Part shown: piece by piece, positions 47,109 to 56,046 of the stretch | Position numbering within the stretch: the first letter of the stretch is position 1 | Layout: the number at the start of each line of letters is the position of its first letter | Translations under genes and position numbers: made by a program | The notes under the pieces: model-generated | What the model was told of the DNA's origin: nothing | Seen by the model: the letters and a program-made list of their open reading frames with translations, nothing else | The model's database searches: none | Assembly (NCBI RefSeq): GCF_018129405.1 | Contig: NZ_JAFCLP010000002.1 | Coordinates: 372,001-436,000 of the forward strand | Direction of reading: 5' to 3' | DNA from: Bradyrhizobium iriomotense | GTDB taxonomy: Bacteria > Pseudomonadota > Alphaproteobacteria > Rhizobiales > Xanthobacteraceae | Length of the DNA: 64,000 bases

Positions 47109-50100
47109 ATGGATGAAGTCGGCGAGACGGCGGGGGAGCCGGAGCCTCAGGCCAAGGCCCCGTTGGTCATCGGCGTGGGGGCGTCGGCCGGTGCAATCGA
47201 CAGCATCGAGCGGTTCTTCGCCAAGCTGACATTGGGCGACGACCAGGCCGTCGTCCTTGTTCTCCAGAGCGCCGAGGCGCTCGACGATGCGCGGTTGCGA
47301 AGCATCATCCAGCGCGCCGACGGCGCGCGCTTCGCCGACATCCGCGATGCGATGGCGGTGGAAGGGGGCACGATCTATCGCAGTCCGGCGGCCATGATCA
47401 CCACGATCCAGGACGGGCGTTTTGCGGTGCGCAAGGCCGAACAGGGCCCGGGCGAGCGGGCCACCATCGACAGTTTCCTGGTTTCGCTGGCCGAAGAGCG
47501 CGCCGAGCAATCCATCGGCGTTCTCTTGAGCGGGACCGGCGGCGACGGCACGCTCGGCACGGCCACGCTGAAGGACCATGGCGGCCTCGCCATTGCGGAA
47601 AGATTGGCCGGCGACGAAGCGTCCGATCACCTGGTCGACAGCAACAGGCCGGCGGCGATCGCAGATTACGTCCTGCCGCCCGAGGACATCCCGGAGCATA
47701 TCCAGGTCTATGCCCGCCATCTCCGACGACTGGAGGAGAAGCAAGGCTTCGACGAAGTCCTGGCCGCGGCGGCAACCTCGCTGTCGCGCATCGCCGACAT
47801 CCTGCGCAACAAGACCGGCAACGATTTCCACGGCTACAAACAGAACACCTTCCTGCGCCGCGTGCAGCGGCGCATGCAGGTCGTGCAGATCGAAGAGATC
47901 ACCTCCTATGTCGACTTCCTGCGCAACGACAAGGACGAGGCCCAGAATCTCTTCAACGACCTTCTGATCGGCGTCACCGAGTTCTTCCGCGACAAGCGCG
48001 AGTTCGAAGTGTTCGAGACGCAGATCATCCCGAAGATCTTCGAGGATAAGGGAAATGGCCAGCAGGTCCGCGTCTGGGTACTGGGCTGCGCCACCGGCGA
48101 GGAGGCCTATTCGATCGGCATCCTGCTGCGCGAGCACATGGCGACGCTCGATTCCGCTCCGCAGGTCCAGATCTTCGCGACCGACATCGACGGCCGGGCG
48201 CTCGCAGCCGCCCGCGTCGGGCGTTACCGCACCGACATCGAGCAGGACATGTCTCCCGAGCGCCTGGCGCGCTGGTTCGTGCGCGAGGGCGACACCTATT
48301 GCGTGGTGAAGGAATTGCGGGAGATGTGCATCTTCTCCCAGCACAACGTGATCAAGGATGCCCCGTTCTCCAAGCTCGATCTCGTCTCCTGCCGCAACCT
48401 GCTGATCTATCTCAACGCGGAACTTCAGAACCGGGTAATCCCGCTGTTCCATTTCGCGTTACTGCCCGAGCGCTTCCTGTTCCTCGGCAACTCCGAGAAC
48501 GTGACGCGGCACCCGAAGCTGTTTGCACCGATCGATCGTCGCGCCCGCATCTTCAGGAAGCTCGATACGGGGACGCGGCTGCCGCCGGAATTTCCAATCT
48601 CGACCTCGGCCGGACGTGCGCCGGTCGAGGTGCCGCCGGTCCGCTCGTTCGGGCCGGATGTGGGCCTCGAACGCCGCGCCCAGCGCATCGCCGAGCGCTA
48701 TGCGCCCGCCTATGTGATCACCGACAACAATTTCCAGATCCTGCATTTCTCCGGACGGACCGGACGCTACATCGAGCCGACGGCCGGCGCCGCCTCGCTC
48801 GATCTGCTCCAGCTGGTGCATCGCGATCTCAGGCTGGAGCTGCGCACTGCCCTCTCCCGCGCCTCGGAAACCAACGAGGTCGCCCATGCCGAGCACGTCC
48901 AGCTCGGCGTCAACGGCCATCGCGTTCTCGTCGACATCACCGTGGAGCCGATCCAGGACGGCGCGGGTGGCCATCGCAATTTCATCGTCCTGTTCAAGGA
49001 TGGCCCGGCGCACATCGCCGATGCTCCCGAGAATAATCCGGGCGTGCTGGTGCGGACCGAGCATGTCGAACGTCTCGAGGGCGAATTGCGGGCGACCCGC
49101 GAACGCCTCCAGGCCACGATCGAAGAGCTCGAAAGCACCAACGAAGAGCTGAAATCCTCGAACGAGGAATATCAGTCGCTCAATGAAGAGCTGCAATCCG
49201 CCAACGAGGAGCTGGAGACCTCGCGCGAGGAGCTGCAATCGGTCAACGAGGAATTGACCACCGTCAATGGCGAGCTGGCGCATCGGGTCCAGGAGCTGAC
49301 CCGCGCCACCAGCGACCTCAAGAACTTCCTCGAAAGCACGCAGATCGCGACCGTCTTCCTCGACAACGATCTCCGCGTCATGAACTTCACCCCCGCGATC
49401 ACGCACATCCTGCACCTGGTCGAGACCGACGTCGGCCGCCCGATCGCCCACATCAAGGCGCGCATTCCGATCGAGGAGCTATACGACGACGTGCGCCGCG
49501 TGCTCCGCACGCTTGCCAGCGCCGAACGCGAACTGACCGCACCCGACAGCGGCACGCGCTACATCGTCCGCATCCTGCCCTATCGCAGCATCGACAATTT
49601 CATCGCCGGCGTCGTGATCACCTTCATCGACGTCACCGCGATCACGCGCGCGGAGGAACGGCAGCGCCTTCTCCTCGCCGAGCTTCAGCACCGCGTTCGC
49701 AATACGCTGGGCGTGGTGCGGTCGATCGCGCGCCGCTCCGCGGAGACGAGCTCCACGGTCGAGGAATATGCCGCCCATCTCGACGGCCGCCTCAATGCCT
49801 TCGCGCGCACCCAGGCGCTGGTGACGCGCGATCCGGAGGGCGGTGTCGATCTTGAATATCTGGTGATCGAGGAACTGCTGGCCTATAATGCCCATGAGGG
49901 CGAGCAGGTGCGCGCGTCCGGGCCCTCGGTACGCTTCCAGCCGAAGGCAGCGGAGACGTTTGCGCTCGCGATCCACGAGCTTGCCACCAACGCGCTCAAA
50001 TACGGCGCGTTGAGTCAGCCCCGCGGCCGGCTCGAGATCTCGTGGCGTATCGACGGGGCCGTCGAGCTCCCGCAACTGCTGTTCGAATGGCGTGAGCGGG

Positions 50101-50279
50101 GCGGTCCGTCGGTGACACCACCGCCGCGCAAGGGGTTTGGCACCGAGCTTCTGGAGCGCACCCTAGCGTTCGAGTTGAAGGGGCAAACGACGATGTCGTT
50201 CCACGCGTCCGGCCTCACCTGCCTGATCGCGATCCCCGTGACCAGGCGTACCTTCCATACGCCATCGGTGGAGAGATGA
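47109..50279 (+). CDS. CheB-CheR-coiled coil-PAS-HWE histidine kinase hybrid
   Basis: A 1056-residue multi-domain signalling protein. Residues 20-195 are a CheB fold (Ser26 in GVGASAGA, Asp146 in SGTGGDGTLG) where the catalytic His is absent (Gln53-Ser54 in VLVLQSAE). Residues 215-480 are CheR (SAM site LGCATGEEAYSIG, then FATDIDGRALAAAR). A long Glu-rich coiled coil (TIEELESTNEELKSSNEEYQ) runs through about 670-735, followed by a PAS domain and an HWE/HisKA_2 kinase with the phospho-acceptor His861 (ELQHRVRNTLG) and a HELATNALKYGALS N box. It overlaps the Crp gene by 4 bases. Confidence 0.9.
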   Translation: MDEVGETAGEPEPQAKAPLVIGVGASAGAIDSIERFFAKLTLGDDQAVVLVLQSAEALDDARLRSIIQRADGARFADIRDAMAVEGGTIYRSPAAMITTIQDGRFAVRKAEQGPGERATIDSFLVSLAEERAEQSIGVLLSGTGGDGTLGTATLKDHGGLAIAERLAGDEASDHLVDSNRPAAIADYVLPPEDIPEHIQVYARHLRRLEEKQGFDEVLAAAATSLSRIADILRNKTGNDFHGYKQNTFLRRVQRRMQVVQIEEITSYVDFLRNDKDEAQNLFNDLLIGVTEFFRDKREFEVFETQIIPKIFEDKGNGQQVRVWVLGCATGEEAYSIGILLREHMATLDSAPQVQIFATDIDGRALAAARVGRYRTDIEQDMSPERLARWFVREGDTYCVVKELREMCIFSQHNVIKDAPFSKLDLVSCRNLLIYLNAELQNRVIPLFHFALLPERFLFLGNSENVTRHPKLFAPIDRRARIFRKLDTGTRLPPEFPISTSAGRAPVEVPPVRSFGPDVGLERRAQRIAERYAPAYVITDNNFQILHFSGRTGRYIEPTAGAASLDLLQLVHRDLRLELRTALSRASETNEVAHAEHVQLGVNGHRVLVDITVEPIQDGAGGHRNFIVLFKDGPAHIADAPENNPGVLVRTEHVERLEGELRATRERLQATIEELESTNEELKSSNEEYQSLNEELQSANEELETSREELQSVNEELTTVNGELAHRVQELTRATSDLKNFLESTQIATVFLDNDLRVMNFTPAITHILHLVETDVGRPIAHIKARIPIEELYDDVRRVLRTLASAERELTAPDSGTRYIVRILPYRSIDNFIAGVVITFIDVTAITRAEERQRLLLAELQHRVRNTLGVVRSIARRSAETSSTVEEYAAHLDGRLNAFARTQALVTRDPEGGVDLEYLVIEELLAYNAHEGEQVRASGPSVRFQPKAAETFALAIHELATNALKYGALSQPRGRLEISWRIDGAVELPQLLFEWRERGGPSVTPPPRKGFGTELLERTLAFELKGQTTMSFHASGLTCLIAIPVTRRTFHTPSVER

Positions 50280-51025
50280 TGCGTTCTCACGGGACCGATG
50301 GCGGCGTGGCGCAGGCGGTCCTCCGCCGCTTCAATGCCTTGCGCCCGCTGTCCGAAGAGGACGCCGCTGCGCTGGAACATGCCATTCTCGAAGGCTTGCT
50401 GCGTGCGGGGCCGGGCGAGGACCTGATCGCCGAAGGCGATCCCGTCGACAGCGTCCGCCTCGTGCTCTCGGGCTGGCTGTTCCGCCACAAAACGCTGGAG
50501 GACGGGCGCCGGCAGATCGTCAATTTCATCCTGCCGGGCGAGACCTGCGACTCCCATGCTTATCTCCTGTCCAGCATCGATCATTCGATCACGACAGCGA
50601 CGCCGGTTGCCTATGCCGAGATCAAGCGCGCACGGTTCGAACAGCTGATGGCGGCCAACAGCACGCTGGCCGAAGCCTTCATGTGCGAGACGCTGCTGAA
50701 TAGCGCGATCCAGAGAGAATGGATCGTCAACCTCGGCCGGCGGGCGGCCTTCGAGCGCGTGGCCCATCTGTTCTGCGAAATCTTCGAACGGCTTCGACCC
50801 GTTGGCCTCGTCGACGGCAATTCCTGCGCGCTTCCGGTCACCCAGACCGATCTCGCCGACGCGACCGGTCTGTCTGTGGTTCATCTCAACCGCACGATCC
50901 AGGAGTTGCGGGCGTGCGGCCTGATCGTCCTGAAGGATCGAACCTTGACGATCGGTGATCTCGAAGCGCTCAAGAACGCGGCGATGTATTCGCCCGGCTA
51001 TCTCAGGCTCTATCAGGCGAAGTGA
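50276..51025 (+). CDS. Crp/Fnr-family transcriptional regulator
   Basis: A 249-residue regulator. An N-terminal cyclic-nucleotide-binding-fold domain (IAEGDPVDSVRLVLSGWLFR, DGRRQIVNFILPGETCDSHA) is followed by a winged HTH (TQTDLADATGLSVVHLNRTI). No FNR-type iron-sulfur cysteine cluster is visible, so the signal is unlikely to be oxygen through a [4Fe-4S]. The ATGA overlap with the kinase gene argues that both are produced together. Confidence 0.87.
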   Translation: MMRSHGTDGGVAQAVLRRFNALRPLSEEDAAALEHAILEGLLRAGPGEDLIAEGDPVDSVRLVLSGWLFRHKTLEDGRRQIVNFILPGETCDSHAYLLSSIDHSITTATPVAYAEIKRARFEQLMAANSTLAEAFMCETLLNSAIQREWIVNLGRRAAFERVAHLFCEIFERLRPVGLVDGNSCALPVTQTDLADATGLSVVHLNRTIQELRACGLIVLKDRTLTIGDLEALKNAAMYSPGYLRLYQAK

Positions 51026-51394
51026 ACGATCCTGCGGCCAAAGCCGTCAATGCGACGGCTCAAGACGTCCGCCGATGTTTCAGACAGCAGCACTGCCCGA
51101 ACCCGCTGGGTCGAATTTCGTGTGGCCCTTTCATTCGTCCCGGGGAACGAGTGTGCTGCCATTAGCTTATGTTAAAGCGGACGCATCGGGGAGCTTCGTG
51201 CGATGAGGCAGATGCGAGGCGCTGACGCCTTCGGGCGGAACAGTGCCGCTCATGGACGGGCGGAGCGCTCGATCCGCTCGCCCAGGATGTATGCTCGCCG
51301 CTTGTCGCGGAGCGGCAGAGATCGGCCAACAACGCGCAACGTGAAAAGTCGTGGCGCGGACCGCTGGCGAGCGACTGGCATTGGAGATCCGAGA
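51026..51394. other. Intergenic stretch, no gene recognised
   Basis: A 369-base region between the Crp/Fnr gene and the DUF6894 gene. No open frame, tRNA or strong hairpin stands out. An in-frame extension of the DUF6894 gene is open here but is Arg-rich without family support. Promoter elements for the next gene are expected, but not identified. Confidence 0.5.
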
Positions 51395-51643
51395 ATGCCA
51401 CGTTACTATTTCGATCTTCGGGACGAAGAGGAATTGGCCCTCGACGAGGAAGGTCTCGAGCTGTCCGGCCTTCGCGCAGCCCAGGTCGAGGCCGCCAGAT
51501 CATTGGCCGATATGGCGAGAGAGGCGGCCTGCTCGTCCGTTCCCGTGAATGGCAGACACCGCATGGCGATCGAGGTCCGCGACATCAGCGGCCCCGTGAT
51601 GCAGGTCAAGTTCACTTTCGAGGTCGAGACGCTGAAGCATTGA
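51395..51643 (+). CDS. DUF6894-type small protein
   Basis: An 82-residue protein beginning MPRYYFDLRDEEEL, the hallmark of the small DUF6894 family common in rhizobia, then LDEEGLELSGLRAAQVEAAR and RHRMAIEVRDISG. It has no signal peptide. GGAG is positioned upstream of the ATG. Such genes often lie near stress and signalling loci, but the function is unknown. Confidence 0.8.
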   Translation: MPRYYFDLRDEEELALDEEGLELSGLRAAQVEAARSLADMAREAACSSVPVNGRHRMAIEVRDISGPVMQVKFTFEVETLKH

Positions 51644-51696
51644 TGCCGCCTCGGGCGCCGCTGAAAGCCGGCAGTCGACCGCCGTGTCTTCGCGCC

Positions 51697-52470
51697 TCAC
51701 ACCGGCGTGTAGATCACGAGCTTCAGCGCGGGATCGTCGTTGGCCTGGAAGCTCGTGTGCTCGAACCGGAGCAGGCCCTTGGTCGGATGGTTCATGGTCT
51801 TGAGGCCCGACGAGGTGCTGCGGATGTCATGCGCCTCCCACCATTTGACGAATTCCGGACTGCCCTGACGCAGCCGCGTGAGCAACTCCGCAAAGGCGGG
51901 ATCGCCGGCCCAGACGTCATGGGTGGCGCGAAACATCGCGACCATGCTCCTGGCCACATCGGTCCAGCTCGCGCCGTAGAATTTTCGCGTCTGCTTGTTG
52001 GTCAGCACCAGCAGCAGCGTGTTGCGATCCTGCTCGGGCAACTGCCCGAACCCGAAGACCTCCTCGGCTGCATCGTTCCAGGCCAGCACGTCCCAGCGCC
52101 GCCCGGTGACGTAGGCCGGCTGCGTCAGGCTCTGGATCATCCGCTGGATCGGCGGCGGCACGTTCTCCCGCACGAAGGCGCCCCTCGTGCCATCGCGCGC
52201 CAGCGCCTTGAGATGTGCGTGTTCGGTCTTCGAGAGGCGCAGCGCACGGGCCAGCGCGTCGATCGTGGTGACCGAGGGGCTGACGGTGCGGCCCTGCTCG
52301 AGGCGGATGTACCAGTCGACACCGATGCCCGCGAGATGGGCGACCTCCTCGCGGCGCAGGCCCGCGGTGCGGCGCCGGCGGCCTGCCGGAAGGCCGACGG
52401 TCTTCGGTGACAGCTTTTCGCGGCGGGACCTGAGGAAGTCGCCGAATTCGACGCGGCGTGGATCGGCCAT
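51697..52470 (-). CDS. XRE-family regulator with MmyB-like ligand domain
   Basis: A 257-residue regulator. The helix-turn-helix lies near the N-terminus (LRREEVAHLAGIGVDWYIRL) after an Arg-rich segment. The rest is the MmyB-like PAS-type ligand pocket: DVLAWNDAAEEVFGF, WTDVARSMVAMFRATH and LRFEHTSFQANDDPALKLVI. It diverges from the dehydrogenase-like gene across 109 bases containing two direct repeats, which suggests that it regulates both genes. Confidence 0.87.
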   Translation of the reverse strand: MADPRRVEFGDFLRSRREKLSPKTVGLPAGRRRRTAGLRREEVAHLAGIGVDWYIRLEQGRTVSPSVTTIDALARALRLSKTEHAHLKALARDGTRGAFVRENVPPPIQRMIQSLTQPAYVTGRRWDVLAWNDAAEEVFGFGQLPEQDRNTLLLVLTNKQTRKFYGASWTDVARSMVAMFRATHDVWAGDPAFAELLTRLRQGSPEFVKWWEAHDIRSTSSGLKTMNHPTKGLLRFEHTSFQANDDPALKLVIYTPV

Positions 52471-52499
52471 GATGCGTGTCCCCGATGGAGGGCCTTGGG

Positions 52500-52519
52500 A
52501 ATACTAGGATAATACCAGG
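52500..52519. promoter_or_regulatory. Candidate operator: two 9-bp direct repeats between divergent genes
   Basis: AATACTAGG (52500-52508) and AATACCAGG (52511-52519) are spaced 11 bases apart, about one helical turn, in the intergenic region shared by the XRE regulator and the alcohol-dehydrogenase-like gene. This is where an autoregulatory site is expected. Confidence 0.45.
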
Positions 52520-52579
52520 CCTTCTTGTCCCTTCAAGGGCGGTGCATATCCACCTCACCCGTCCCGGAGGTGAAACATC

Positions 52580-53659
52580 ATGAAAGCTGCCGTACTCAAA
52601 TCCTTCGGCTCGCCGCTGGCGATCGAGACTGCCCCCGACCCGGTGCTCGGCACCGGCGAGGTCATCATCGAAATCGTCGCCACGCGCGTGCTGTCCTACA
52701 TGAACGAGGTCTTCAGCGGAGAGCGGAACTACGCGCTCGACCTTCCGATCATCCCCGGCCCGGGCGGCATCGGGCGGGTGCGCGCGATCGGCCCGGACGC
52801 GACCAGGCTTGCCGTCGGCGACTGGGTGTTCTGCGACCCGACGGTGCGCTCGCGCGACGACGCCGTGGCGCCCGATATCGCCCTGCAGGGGCTCACGGCC
52901 GCCGGTCCCGGCGGCATGCGCCTGCAACAGCATTTTCGTCACGGCTCGTTTGCCGAGCAGATGCGCGTGCCGACGGAGAACGTCAAACGCCTCGGCGCGA
53001 TCACATCGGAGGAAGCCACGCGATGGTGCGCGCTCGGCACGCTGCTGGTGCCCTATGGCGGTTTCCTCGCCGCCAAGCTTCAGCCGGGCGAGACCGTGCT
53101 GGTGAGCGGAGCCACCGGCAACTTTGGCAGCGCGGCGGTGTCGGTTGCACTGGCCATGGGCGCAGCCTGCGTGGTCACGCCGGGCCGCAACGAGATGATC
53201 CTCGCCGACCTCGTCCGCCGCTTCGGCAGCCGTGTGAAACCGGTCAAGCTCACGGGCAATGAGGACGACGACCGCGAAGCCATGAAGCGCGCCGCGCCCG
53301 GGCCGATCGACTGCGTGTTCGACATCATGCCGCCCTCGGTGAGCCCGACCATCGTGCGCGCAGCGGTCATGACGGTGCGCGCTTACGGCCGCGTCGTGCT
53401 GATGGGCGGCGTCGGCATGGCGGGCGGCGCAGGGCTCGAGCTGCCCTACCCCTGGATCATGCGCAACTGCATCAGCATCCACGGCGTCTGGATGTATCCG
53501 CCCGATGCAGCGGCCCGCCTGATCGCGCTGGTGCGCTCAGGGCTTTTGCGACTGGAGGAATACGAGACGACGGCCTTCGACCTCGACCACGCCAACGACG
53601 CCGTGGCGCATGCCGCCGCCAATGGCGGGCCATTCAAATTGACGGTGATCAGGCCGTAA
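52580..53659 (+). CDS. MDR-family alcohol dehydrogenase-like oxidoreductase (quinone-reductase-like)
   Basis: A 359-residue medium-chain dehydrogenase/reductase. The Rossmann motif is VLVSGATGNFGSAAVSVALA. The start MKAAVLKSFGSPLAIETAPD is typical. The Cys/His/Glu ligands of catalytic zinc are not seen at VATRVLSYMNEV or PIIPGPGGIGRV (usually GHEx), so it is probably a zinc-less NAD(P)H-dependent reductase. A GGAGGT ribosome site precedes the ATG. The substrate is unknown; the divergent XRE gene suggests an inducible detoxification role. Confidence 0.8.
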   Translation: MKAAVLKSFGSPLAIETAPDPVLGTGEVIIEIVATRVLSYMNEVFSGERNYALDLPIIPGPGGIGRVRAIGPDATRLAVGDWVFCDPTVRSRDDAVAPDIALQGLTAAGPGGMRLQQHFRHGSFAEQMRVPTENVKRLGAITSEEATRWCALGTLLVPYGGFLAAKLQPGETVLVSGATGNFGSAAVSVALAMGAACVVTPGRNEMILADLVRRFGSRVKPVKLTGNEDDDREAMKRAAPGPIDCVFDIMPPSVSPTIVRAAVMTVRAYGRVVLMGGVGMAGGAGLELPYPWIMRNCISIHGVWMYPPDAAARLIALVRSGLLRLEEYETTAFDLDHANDAVAHAAANGGPFKLTVIRP

Positions 53660-53690
53660 CTGGCGTGCCGCTGCGGCGATGCGCGGTCAG

Positions 53691-53791
53691 CGCCGTTTTG
53701 CCCGACACATCAGCCACCTGACAGGCGTCGGGCCGGCCCTGCCTGAAACAGGCCGGCTACTGTGCATGGGGTTGTTTTCGCGATTTTTTAG
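53691..53791. repeat. Bradyrhizobium-type dispersed intergenic element
   Basis: The stretch GCCGTTTTGCCCGACACATC ... TACTGTGCATGGGGTTGTTT resembles, from memory, a highly repeated intergenic element in Bradyrhizobium genomes. It contains a CCGGCC-centred imperfect palindrome. It is assigned by recall; copy number in this genome is not checked. Confidence 0.5.
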
Positions 53792-53821
53792 TTTGAGGTC
53801 GAACTGGCGCGGCGTCGGGAA

Positions 53822-53945
53822 TTCACCTCTCCCTTGGGAGAGGTCGGCGCGTAGCGCCGGGTGAGGGTTTACGGTCTCACGTTGGGCAGCGCCCCCTCAC
53901 CCGATTTGCTGGCGCAAATCGACCTCTCCCCGCTGGGGAGAGGTG
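53822..53945. repeat. Composite hairpin element between dehydrogenase and lolD
   Basis: Consecutive perfect hairpins: ACCTCTCCC/GGGAGAGGT (53825-53844), CGGCGC/GCGCCG (53845-53859), GTGAGGG/CCCTCAC (53861-53900), GATTTGC/GCAAATC (53903-53920) and ACCTCTCCCC/GGGGAGAGGT (53922-53944). The outer arms also pair with each other. It is a REP-like element that may terminate the convergent transcripts. Confidence 0.75.
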
Positions 53946-53983
53946 AACCGAGCCCGCGGCTGCATCAGCCAAACGCACTTCAG

Positions 53984-54685
53984 TTATTCGAGCTCGACGA
54001 CCTGGCCGTTCGACAGCGAGACTCGCCGGTCCATGCGGCCGGCGAGCTCCATGTTGTGGGTCGCGATCAGCATGGAAACCTTGGTTGCCTTGACCAGCTG
54101 CATCAGGGCCTGGAACACGTGATCGGCCGTGTGCGGATCGAGGTTGCCGGTCGGCTCGTCCGCAAACAGCACGCGCGGCGCATTGGCCACCGCGCGCGCG
54201 ATGGCGACACGCTGCTGCTCGCCGCCCGACAGCTCCGCGGGACGATGGGTGATGCGGTCGCCGAGGCCGAGATAGCCGAGGATCTCCTTGGCGCGCTTGA
54301 CGCTCTCGGACTTCTTCAGGCCGCGGATCATCTGCGGCATCATCACGTTCTCGAGCGCCGAGAACTCCGGCAGCAGCCGGTGCGACTGGTAGACGAAGCC
54401 GATATCGGTGCGGCGCAGCTGGGTGCGCTCGATGTCGGGCAGCTGCGATGTCGGCGCGCCGTTGACATAGACCTCGCCGGAATCGGGCGCTTCGAGCAGC
54501 CCGGCAATGTGCAGCAGCGTCGACTTGCCCGAGCCCGACGGCGCCACCAGCGCGACCGATTGCCCCGCCCACAACGCGAGCTTGGCGCCGTCGAGGATCG
54601 TCAGCGGCACCTCGCCCTGCAAGTACTGCCGCTTTATCTCGTGGAGATAAATGACCGGTACATCGTCAGCCCCCTGCTGCTCCAT
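53984..54685 (-). CDS. lolD: Lipoprotein-releasing system ATPase LolD
   Basis: A 233-residue ABC ATPase that drives extraction of lipoproteins from the inner membrane. Walker A is APSGSGKST, signature [14 protein letters not shown], Walker [13 protein letters not shown], and [20 protein letters not shown] is Lol-type. It starts 7 bases after the lolC/E stop. A palindromic repeat follows. Confidence 0.93.
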   Translation of the reverse strand: MEQQGADDVPVIYLHEIKRQYLQGEVPLTILDGAKLALWAGQSVALVAPSGSGKSTLLHIAGLLEAPDSGEVYVNGAPTSQLPDIERTQLRRTDIGFVYQSHRLLPEFSALENVMMPQMIRGLKKSESVKRAKEILGYLGLGDRITHRPAELSGGEQQRVAIARAVANAPRVLFADEPTGNLDPHTADHVFQALMQLVKATKVSMLIATHNMELAGRMDRRVSLSNGQVVELE

Positions 54686-54692
54686 CAGCCCC

Positions 54693-55973
54693 TCACTCGT
54701 ACCGGAGCGCTTCGACGGGGTCGAGGCGCGCGGCGCGCCAGGACGGGTACAGCGTCGCCAGGAACGACAGCGTCAGCGCCATGATGACGACTGCCGTGGT
54801 CTCGCCGATGTCGATCTCGGCGGGCAGCTTCGACAGGAAATAGAGCTCCGGCGAGAACAGCTCGGTGCTGGTCAGCCAGGACAGGAATTGCCTGATGGAC
54901 TCGATGTTGAGGCAGATCACCAAACCGACGACGAATCCGACCAGCGTGCCGACCACGCCGATCGAGGCACCCGTGATCAGGAAGATGCGCATGATCGAGC
55001 CCTGCGAAGCGCCCATGGTACGCAGGATCGCGATGTCGCTGCCCTTGTCCTTCACCAGCATGATCAGGCCGGAAACGATGTTGAGGGCTGCGACCAGCAC
55101 GATCATGGTCAGGATCAGGAACATCACGTTGCGCTCGACCTGGAGCGCGTTGAAGAAGGTCGAATTGCGCTGCCGCCAGTCGACCAGGAACACCGGCCGT
55201 CCCGCAGCCTCGGTCACAGCTTGGCGGAAGGCGACGATCTGATCGGGATTGGTGGTGAACACCTCGATCGAGGTGACGTCGTTGCTGCGGTTGAAATAGG
55301 CCTGCGCTTCGGCGAGCGGCATGAACACGAAGCCGAGATCGTATTCGGACATGCCGATCTCGAACACGGCGACGATCTTGTACGGTTTTATGCGCGGCGT
55401 GGTGCCCATCGGTGTTACCGCGCCCTTCGGCGCCACCAGCGTGATGCTGTCGCCGGCATGCAGCGACAGCTGGTCGGCGAGGCGCCGGCCGATGGCGACG
55501 CCCTGCCCCTCGTCAAAACCCTCGAGCGAGCCCTGCTTGATATTCTTGGCGATCGAGGTGAGGTTGTTGAGGTCGTCGGAGCGGATGCCGCGCACCAGCA
55601 CGCCCGAGGCGTTCCACGGCGAGGACGCCAGCGCCTGGCCGTCCACCACGGGTGCGGCGAGCCGGATACCTTTCACCTGGCTGAGGCGGTCGGCGACGTC
55701 CTTCCAGTCGGTCAGCGGCGATTCCAGCGGCTGCACCAGGATGTGGCCGTTCAGGCCCAGGATCTTGTCGAGCAGCTCCTTGCGGAAGCCGTTCATGACG
55801 GCCATGACGATGATCAGCGTCGCCACGCCCAGCATGATGCCGAGGAACGAGAACCCGGCGATGACCGAGATGAATCCCTCCTTGCGGCGCGCCCGCAGGT
55901 AGCGCGCCGACAGCATCCACTCGAAGGGCGCAAAAGGCGCGGTTTGCACGGTTTCAGTCATGGTCTCGTCCAT
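54693..55973 (-). CDS. lolC: Lipoprotein-releasing system transmembrane protein (LolC/E)
   Basis: A 426-residue permease of the LolCE family. An N-terminal helix ([20 protein letters not shown]) precedes a periplasmic domain (about 45-265) and three C-terminal helices of the FtsX-like domain ([57 protein letters not shown] end). Alphaproteobacteria often have one protein serving both C and E roles. The start at 55973 has an ATG alternative at 55961. It pairs with lolD downstream. Confidence 0.9.
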   Translation of the reverse strand: MDETMTETVQTAPFAPFEWMLSARYLRARRKEGFISVIAGFSFLGIMLGVATLIIVMAVMNGFRKELLDKILGLNGHILVQPLESPLTDWKDVADRLSQVKGIRLAAPVVDGQALASSPWNASGVLVRGIRSDDLNNLTSIAKNIKQGSLEGFDEGQGVAIGRRLADQLSLHAGDSITLVAPKGAVTPMGTTPRIKPYKIVAVFEIGMSEYDLGFVFMPLAEAQAYFNRSNDVTSIEVFTTNPDQIVAFRQAVTEAAGRPVFLVDWRQRNSTFFNALQVERNVMFLILTMIVLVAALNIVSGLIMLVKDKGSDIAILRTMGASQGSIMRIFLITGASIGVVGTLVGFVVGLVICLNIESIRQFLSWLTSTELFSPELYFLSKLPAEIDIGETTAVVIMALTLSFLATLYPSWRAARLDPVEALRYE

Positions 55974-56046
55974 CGCTCGATAATCCCATGATTCGGGGTC
56001 AATTGTGGCCGGATTGGCGGCCGCGATATCGGGCGATGAACAATAT

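Noticed and set aside
47055-48452. 465-codon minus-strand open frame inside the signalling hybrid gene
   Set aside because: Antisense to the conserved CheB/CheR domains; repetitive Asp/Val/Leu composition typical of complementary-strand artefacts.
51203-51394. N-terminal extension of the DUF6894 gene
   Set aside because: The frame is open, but it is Arg-rich and unlike the family, which starts at MPRYYFDL; a ribosome site supports the start at 51395.
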